Source: Chromera velia | Lineage: Eukaryota; Sar; Chromeraceae | Assembly: GCA_018398765.1 (NCBI GenBank) | Contig: JAHBMJ010002728.1 | Location: 1-12,500 of the forward strand | Direction of reading: 5' to 3' | DNA length: 12,500 nucleotides | Shown: positions 7,144-12,500 of the stretch, piece after piece | How the letters are laid out: each line of letters starts with the position of its first letter | How positions within the stretch are numbered: position 1 is the stretch's first letter | Translations under genes and position numbers: made by a program | Notes under the pieces: generated by a model | The model's input: the letters and a program-made list of their open reading frames with translations, nothing else | The model's database searches: none | Told to the model about the DNA's origin: nothing

Positions 7144-9318
7144 CTGCAAGAAGAAAGATGTATAGAGAGAGGGTCTTGCCCTTCTCTGTCTGAAGAAGAA
7201 AGATATACAGAGAGAGGGTCCTGCCCTTCTCTGTCCGCAAAGAAGAAAGATGTACAGAGAGAAAAGTTCTGCCCTTCTCTGTCTACAAAAAAGAAAGATA
7301 TACAGAGAGAGGGCCCTGCCCTTCTCTGTCTGCACAGAAGAAGGATGTACAGACAGAGGTGTCTCTGCCCTTCTCTGTCTGCAAAGAAGAAAGACGTACA
7401 GAGAGGGGTCTTACCCTTCTCTGTCTGTAAAGAATGAAAATGTATAGAGAGAGGAGTCCTGCCCTTCTCTGTCTGCAAAGAATGAAGATGTACAGAGAGA
7501 GGGGTCCTGCCCTTCTCTGTCTACAAAGAATAAAGATGTACGGAGAGTTGGGTTTCTGCCCTTCTCTGTCTGCAAAGAAGAAAGATGTACAGAGAGAGAG
7601 GTCTCTACCCTTCTCTGTCTGCAAAGAAGAAGGTGTACAGAGAGAGGGGTCCCTGCCCTTCTCTGTCTGCAAAGAAGAAAGATATACAGAGACTCAGAGA
7701 GGGTCCTGCCCTTCTTTGTCTGCAAAGAAGAAAGATATACAGAGAGAGGGTGCTGCCCTTCTCTGTCTGTAAAGAAGAAAGATGTACAGAGAGAGAGGTC
7801 CTGCCCTTCTCTATCTGCAAAAAAGAAGATGGACAGAGAGATGGGTCTCTGCCCTTCTCTGTCTGCAAAGAAGAAACTTTAAGATGTACAGAAAGAGGGT
7901 CCTGCCCTTCTCTGTCTGCAAGGAAGAAAGATATACAGAGAGAGGGGTCCTGCCCTTCTCTGTCTGCAAAGAAGAAGATGTACAGAGAGAGGGGTGTTCG
8001 CCCTTCTCTGTCTGCAAAGAATGAAAAGATGCCCAGAGAGCGGGATCTCTACCCTTCTCTGTCTGCAAAGAAGAAAGATGTACAGGGAGAGGGTCTTACC
8101 CTTCTCTGTCTGCAAAGAAGAAAGATGTACAGAGAGAGGGGTCAGCCTCTCTGCCCTTCTCTGTCTGCAAAGAAGAAAGATGTACAGAGAGAGGGTCCTG
8201 CCCTTCTCTGTCTGCAAAGAAGAAGATGGACAGAGAGATGGGTCTCTGCCCTTCTCTGTCTGCAAAGAAGAAAGATGTACAGAGAGAGAGGTCCTGCCCT
8301 TCTCTGTCTGCAAAGAAGAAAGATATACAGAGAGAGGGGTCAGCCTCTCTGCCCTTCTCTATCTGCAAAGAAGAAAGATGTGCAGAGAGAGGGGTCCTGC
8401 CCTTCTCTGTCTGCAAAGAAGAAGATGGACAGAGAGATGGGTCTTGCCCTTCTCTATCTACAAAGAAGAAAGATATGCAGAGAGAGGGTCCTACCCTTCT
8501 CTGTCTGCAAAGAAGAAAGATGTACAAAAAGAGGGGTCCTGCCCTTCTCTGTCTATAAAGAAGAAGATGTACAGAGAAATGGGTCTCTACTCTTCTCTGT
8601 CTGCAAAGAAGAAAGATGTACAGAGAGAGGGGTCTCTGCCCCTCTCTGTCTGCAAAGAAGAAAGATGTACAGGGAGAGGAGTCTCTGCCCCTTTATGTCT
8701 GCAAAGAAGAAAGATCTATAGAGAGAGGGGTCTCTGGCCTTCTCTGTCTGCAAAGAAGAAAGATATGCGGAGAGAGGGGTCCTACCCTTCTCTGTCTGCA
8801 CAAAGTGAAAAGATGCACTGAGAGAGGGGTCTCTGCGCTTCTCTGTCTACAAAAAAGAAGATGCCGAGAGAGCGGGATCTCTGCCCTTCTCTGTCTGCAA
8901 AGAATGAAAAGATGCACAGAGAGAGGGGTCTCTACCCTTCTCTGTCTGCAAAGAATAAAAAGATGCATAGAGAGAGGGATCTTTGGTCTTCGATCTCTGT
9001 TTGCAAGGAATAAAGGTTTACAGAGAGAGGGGTCTCTTCCCTTCTCTGTCTGCAAAGAAGAAGAATCTGATTCTGATGTACAAAGAGAGGGGTCCTGCCC
9101 TTCTCTGTCTGCAAAGAATGAAGATGTATGGAGAGAGGGGTCTGTGCCCTTCTCTATCTACAAAGAATGAAAAGATGCACTGAGAGAAGAATCTCTGTCC
9201 TGCTCTGTCTGCAAAGAGTGAAGATGCACAGAAAGAGGGATCTTTGCCGTTCTCTACCTGTTAAAAATGGAAAGATATACAGAGAGAGAGGTTTCTGCCC
9301 TTCTCTGTCTGCTAAGAT
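7144..9318. repeat. Minisatellite, about 44 units averaging 49 bp
   Basis: A tandem array of an AG/CT-skewed unit. Each copy reads, in order, a CTGCAAAGAAGAAAG-type block, a GATGTACAGAGAGAGGG-type block, then TCCTG or TCTCTG, then CCCTTCTCTGT. The CCCTTCTCTGT anchor was located by eye at 44 successive places from 7179 to 9298, with spacings of about 45 to 59 bp and a mean near 49. In most units ACAGAGAGAGGG and CCCTTCTCTGT pair into an 11-bp stem with one bulged G and a 4-5-base loop (example 8184-8211). Units near the right end, from about 8808, carry GAATGAAAAGATGCAC instead of GAAGAAAGATGTAC and are more diverged. The unit is free of stop codons in most frames on both strands, which explains long overlapping open frames (for example + 7585-8721). 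No other gene content is seen. Confidence 0.95.
8143..8540. repeat. Higher-order repeat of about 198 bp (4 units)
   Basis: Inside the minisatellite, variant units recur every four copies. The variant GTCAGCCTCTCTG has its CAG at 8143 and 8341 (198 apart). The variant GATGGACAGAGAGATGGG starts at 8225 and 8424 (199 apart) and also at 7828 (397 earlier, two periods). The order of variant units between these markers is also repeated. This indicates block duplication of four units. Confidence 0.75.
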
Positions 9319-9376
9319 GAAGGGAGGAATACAAAACTGCAGCTGCATTAGTTGATGCGGACGGTCAACACATTTT

Positions 9377-9803
9377 GGGGGGGGGAATGCCACCTCACCT
9401 TGCCTTTTGCGGGGGCCCGTGTACCGAAGCCGGGCTGCCCTCTCATGGATGGGTGGGGAGCGCTTTCCCGGGATCTCTTGATTGACGCTCTACAGTCAGG
9501 CAGAAGACAAGGATGCACAATGATTCACTGTCACCCCTTTTACCAAAACACGTGGCATGGGTGGGAAATGTGAAAGGTTCGCAATCCTGTGGTCAACCCT
9601 CTCTGCGTGAGAAATTGTAAGAGCGACTTCAAGGATCGAGATGTGAGGAGACGCCGACTTCCATGAGTTGGATCATTTTATGTCTAACATGGTCATTGAC
9701 CTTTACAACGGTCTTCAACACGCCGAATTGATGCTCATTAGGCTCCCTGTCCTCATGTCACCCTGCACATTAGCAAGGGAAGAGAAGCGAGGGAATATAT
9801 AAG
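9377..9803 (+). other. Candidate PPT-LTR junction with TATA-like box
   Basis: TTTTGGGGGGGGGAA followed by TGCCACC at 9388 resembles a polypurine tract joined to a 3' LTR start. TATATAAG at 9796-9803 lies about 400 bases inside and could be an LTR promoter. No matching second LTR, terminal CA/target duplication or retroelement coding sequence was found, so this is only a suggestion. A low-complexity G-run next to the end of a tandem array is an equally good explanation. Confidence 0.2.
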
Positions 9804-10882
9804 AGCAACACTTGTTGTGGATCTAGTGGCTATGTTGTGAAGGGGGTGCTCACCTTAAGGTGGCATCCCTCTGCCTTTTTGCCGACTGGAAGGGGCTTCC
9901 CGGCCCAGTTGCTCCTCTACCTAGTCCCTTCTTTTACCTCTTTAGGAGGAGGCTCTTTTAAGAGGGAACTGATGAGAGAACGCTGCAGCCTCATTCAGCT
10001 GTTGTGTTCTGTTTAATTTTGGGGGTCTTACGACCACCGTCTTTCAACTTGAGACCTCCCCACCTTTTCGGTTGGGGGGCTCTGACGACTGCGCTTAGTT
10101 TCGAACCGGAAACGTCTTCTTCCAGTTTATTCGACGGAACTGTCAGAACACACTATCGTCTTTTTTCCTTCGTTTGACTCCTTTTCAACTATTCAACATA
10201 TCTTTTCTGACTCAAGCATTTTTCTGAGCGCACGGCGGATAAAACCACCACCACTATTTTTTCTTGCCCGGGCGGGACGGATTTGACGTTCCCGGCTCGG
10301 CGCGTTAATTAGTACCGCAAAGGCCGCGCCGGGCCTGGGACTATATTTCCTGTCGAATCATGATTTCCGTCGTTTGAAGGCATGGTTTTGCTCTGCAAGC
10401 TAGGCTTTGCCTTCCATTCTCAGACTAAACATAATAATTTAAATGTAGACTAAACATTGCTGAACATTCGGGAACAAGTTCCGAACAACAGGTGACTCGA
10501 ATTACATTGATTGGAAATACTTGGAATTTAAAACAGAAATGTTTAGGTATGTTTGGAAGAGGTTAGACGAGGTTGAATCTTTAGTATTCTTTACTATGAT
10601 CTACCACTGACGTCATCAGTTGCAGAAGACCATAACAAAAACAATAATCTCATATTCGTAACAGATTTTAGTATATTTATATATTCACAATTGTTTATTT
10701 TGTATGTCATCAATTAATGACAGATCTTTATATTTACTAGTATATTTATCATTATCTAGAATTTAATTCAGATCCTATGATGATTTTTCAGTTTCATGCA
10801 CTGACATAGCCCTCAACTTGGAAAGGGACCGAATCAGTTTAGAAATCAGCTGAAATTGCTGCTGAAACAATCCTAGAATATT

Positions 10883-10890
10883 CATTTTTA
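10883..10890 (+). repeat. Left 8-bp target duplication (CATTTTTA)
   Basis: CATTTTTA here and at 11125-11132 directly flanks the inverted-repeat element on both sides. An exact 8-bp duplication is characteristic of hAT-type (also P and Merlin) transposition. Confidence 0.7.
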
Positions 10891-11124
10891 AACCTCCCTG
10901 AACCTAAGTGCCACTTAAAAAAATATAATTAAGATGATCTCTATCTGCGGCATTGTTTTTCAAGAGACCGTCCACGCCTGCGGCATAGACAGTCAAGACA
11001 CTGTCCAGATATGCGGCTTTGGTTTTCAAGACATCGTAAATGATCCGCGCCTGCAGCGCGGACTTTCAAGCTTATTCAAAAATGCGGCTTGAACTTTCAA
11101 GTGGTAGTTAGGTTCAGGGAGGTC
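10891..11124. mobile_element. MITE-like DNA transposon, 234 bp, 8-bp TSD
   Basis: A short non-coding element with terminal inverted repeats. The left arm is 10892-10919 and the right arm 11096-11123; 25 of 28 bases pair, and the outer ACCTCCCTGAACCTAA is perfect. CATTTTTA flanks both ends. No transposase frame fits inside, so it would depend on an autonomous relative. The 8-bp duplication suggests the hAT superfamily, although the ends (ACCTCCC) are not the usual CAGGG/TAGGG type. The interior is built of five degenerate TGCGGC...TTTCAAG units. The sequence around it matches a dispersed repeat that lacks it at 413-478, which supports a real insertion. Confidence 0.75.
10945..11105 (+). repeat. 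Five degenerate 31-40-bp subrepeats inside the MITE
   Basis: Units start at 10945, 10978, 11011, 11051 and 11082. Each begins (C/A)TGC(G/A)GC and continues to a TCAAG word (TTTTCAAGA, AGTCAAGAC, TTTTCAAGA, CTTTCAAGC, CTTTCAAGT). Spacings are 33, 33, 40 and 31 bp. Subterminal tandem repeats of this kind can be transposase-binding sites in hAT-like elements; here that is inference. Confidence 0.6.
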
Positions 11125-11132
11125 CATTTTTA
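11125..11132 (+). repeat. Right 8-bp target duplication (CATTTTTA)
   Basis: Exact second copy of 10883-10890, immediately after the right inverted end of the MITE-like element. Confidence 0.7.
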
Positions 11133-11174
11133 GATTCATTTATCTAATGACTCAAATCATCTAAGTTCACTCGA

Positions 11175-12245
11175 AAGTTGCATCTTTTATTTTTTTTTTG
11201 CATCCCGGTCACCCGTTTGCGAGCAAAACATGCATGAAATCAACGACGGTCTCACTAATCGGCAGCGAAACACGTAGAAGACCAAGCATTAGGGAGCGTT
11301 AGGCACTATTAGGCACACAGTCAATGCAACATCATTCAATTACCTAATGTCACTCTTGCCCACACAGAACCATAAAAGCATATCAAGAGCCTCTCTGTTC
11401 TTCCTCCTTTCTCCTGCATGCATGCCAAACCCTCGATCAGCTCATCGAGCCTTGCTCCCGCCTGTTGAGCCACGCACATGTGCTCGCAAAAACAACATGA
11501 AATGAAACACATATGTTGAAGGGAGTCGACAGAACCCGGTTCTAAATTTCCCCTCGAGCCCCCCCCCCCCTCTGTTATTTAATTTTCCCTCGGTCAATCA
11601 TCAACTTCACACCCCTTACTTCAGCCTCCTTCCATCGTCTGCTTGCTGATGATCATCTCCTGCCAGAAAGAGAAATTGAGGCGAAACTGATATTGTCTTG
11701 GGCAACGGCACTCGCGAAAAACATCTGAAGAAGGTCTGGCGACAAACGAAGAGCCTGCGAGGAAAAAAAAAAAGAGCACTTTCTTTTCTCGACAGATCTT
11801 TCATCGCCTTTTCTTGGTCTGTTCGCATGTGCATCTTATTCGTGTCCGCAATCGCCCCTTTCCCCCTTTCCCTACCATTCCTTTTCTGCTAGCTTCCTCT
11901 TGCCCTCTCCTCCTCGGCCTTCCATTCGCTTTGTACTTCTCTCCTCTTTTCTGATCTGAGCTGATCGTGTCGATCAAGCAAGTCGTTCAGAAATCCTTCC
12001 AAGGTCTCCTCTGGACCTCCGAGACTGGTGTCGTTTTGTTGCAGAACACAAAGTGGGTGTCGTCGTGGTACCCCCTGCACGAGTGAGTGAGGAGGGATTG
12101 ACAGCGCACCAGATGTTGCAGATGCATCTGCAGATAGAAGCTTGTGTTGACTTCCCTTCTCTCTGCGAGTGCTCTGGGGTCGTGAAAGGCTCGTTTGTTG
12201 CATGAGTGTGCATGCGTCGAGAGACAAGAACACAACAGTCACAAA
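11175..12245. other. Non-coding right flank
   Basis: No gene is supported. It has a T-run at 11190-11199, a run of 12 C's at 11559-11570, and a TGCATGCA octamer at 11415-11422. From about 11580 it becomes pyrimidine-rich, with repeated CTCTC/CTTCC words, which could be an upstream region of a gene lying outside the window. Open frames here (for example + 11698-11892 and - 11889-12347) are short or driven by the microsatellite. Confidence 0.5.
11415..11422. promoter_or_regulatory. TGCATGCA palindrome
   Basis: This perfect octamer palindrome is extended to TGCATGCATGC. TGCATGCA-type sites are bound by AP2-family factors in apicomplexans, but without a known host and a downstream gene this is only a motif match. 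A single such site can occur by chance. Confidence 0.2.
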
Positions 12246-12285
12246 CACACACGCGCACAAGCACACACACACACACACACACACA

Positions 12286-12325
<40 letters not shown>

Positions 12326-12341
12326 TGGGGGAGGGAGGCAG

Positions 12342-12384
<43 letters not shown>

Positions 12385-12438
12385 GGCAGAGAGAGAGAGA
12401 GAGGCAGACAGAGAGAGAGGCAGACCGAGAGAGAGGGA

Positions 12439-12478
<40 letters not shown>

Positions 12479-12500
12479 GAGGGAGAGAGAGAAAGAAAGG
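12246..12500. repeat. CA and GA microsatellites
   Basis: A pure (CA)n tract at about 12262-12288 passes directly into (GA)n at 12289-12322. After a short GTGGGGGAGG break there are further GA tracts interspersed with GCAGAC/GACAGAG words to the window end. Minus-strand open frames with Ser-Leu and Val-Cys repeats are products of this tract. The sequence continues past the window. Confidence 0.95.

Larger units (their letters stand above)
9319..10890. other. Non-coding region, possible LTR-like remnant
   Basis: No convincing gene. A 73-codon open frame at 9352-9573 has no recognisable domain and no supporting context. Features seen are nine G's at 9377-9385 followed by AA and TG, a TATATAAG string at 9796-9803, short GC-rich inverted words around 10050-10090 and 10261-10340, and AT-rich sequence from about 10610 to 10760. 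AGACTAAACAT occurs at about 10421 and 10449. The region changes from GC-rich (9390-10400) to AT-rich (10430-10890), so it may join two unrelated pieces. Confidence 0.5.
10809..11174 (+). repeat. Dispersed repeat member split by the MITE
   Basis: The two parts that flank the small transposon (10860-10890 and 11133-11174) align with 415-440 and 441-477 respectively, at roughly three-quarters identity by eye. GCCCTCAA at 10809 and 357 suggests the similarity extends further left. Joined without the insert, this is a second copy of the repeat that lies next to the retroelement at the left of the window. Confidence 0.55.

Noticed and set aside
7585-8721. 378-codon open frame on the + strand in the tandem array, and overlapping frames at 7994-8821 and on the minus strand
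   Set aside because: All are readings of a stop-poor repeat unit, open in several frames on both strands at once; unit lengths change phase and no conserved frame or non-repeat domain is present.
7144-9318. CRISPR-like array
   Set aside because: There are no unique spacers: the entire 45-59-bp unit repeats with variation, and the surrounding DNA is eukaryotic with a chromodomain retroelement.
9352-9573. 73-codon open frame after the minisatellite
   Set aside because: Starts inside the G-tract region, has no known motif and no sign of a conserved context; length is within chance.
10040-10090. GC-rich hairpin near CTCCCCACCTTTTCGGTTGGGG resembling a bacterial terminator
   Set aside because: Imperfect stem, no upstream gene, and the window is eukaryotic.
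11889-12347. Minus-strand frame of 152 codons with Ser-Leu and Val-Cys runs
   Set aside because: Its N-terminal part is simply the CA/GA microsatellite read in reverse; no domain in the rest.

Overview
The window is eukaryotic. No host protein-coding gene, tRNA or rRNA can be supported in it. It is repeat-rich accessory DNA: a decayed LTR retrotransposon, a large tandem-repeat array, a small terminal-inverted-repeat transposon and, at the right edge, CA/GA microsatellites. The species cannot be fixed from the sequence. A protist is plausible. A coccidian apicomplexan is a weak guess only, resting on chromodomain Ty3/Gypsy elements being known in coccidia such as Eimeria, on a TGCATGCA motif at 11415, and on the AG/CT-rich simple-sequence character.

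Layout. 1-490 is non-coding and contains one member (about 357-478) of a dispersed repeat. 491-6504 is a Ty3/Gypsy chromovirus-type retrotransposon, 6.0 kb long, with a 289-bp 5' LTR, a primer-binding site, one gag-pol reading frame (Gag with a CCHC knuckle, protease, reverse transcriptase, RNase H, integrase, GPF module and chromodomain), a polypurine tract and a 311-bp 3' LTR. The domain order is complete, but the frame carries 16 premature stops and one frameshift, and catalytic residues of protease, RT and integrase are changed, so the copy is dead. 6512-7140 is non-coding and has two clear inverted repeats. 7144-9318 is a minisatellite of about 44 units averaging 49 bp; each unit holds an imperfect palindrome, and the middle shows a four-unit higher-order period of about 198 bp. 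9319-10890 is non-coding, with a G-tract/TG junction and a TATA-like box that could be a remnant of another LTR. 10891-11124 is a 234-bp MITE-like element with 28-29-bp inverted ends and an apparent 8-bp target duplication, sitting inside a second member of the dispersed repeat seen at the left edge. 11175-12245 is non-coding, and 12246-12500 is CA/GA simple sequence.

The domains of the retroelement would have worked as one replication module: Gag particle, protease maturation, RT/RNase H copying from a tRNA primer, then integrase guided by the chromodomain. The substitution pattern suggests inactivation mainly by C-to-T/G-to-A point changes rather than by indels. The long open frames of the minisatellite occur on both strands and shift phase with unit length, so they are best read as a by-product of a stop-free repeat unit and not as genes.
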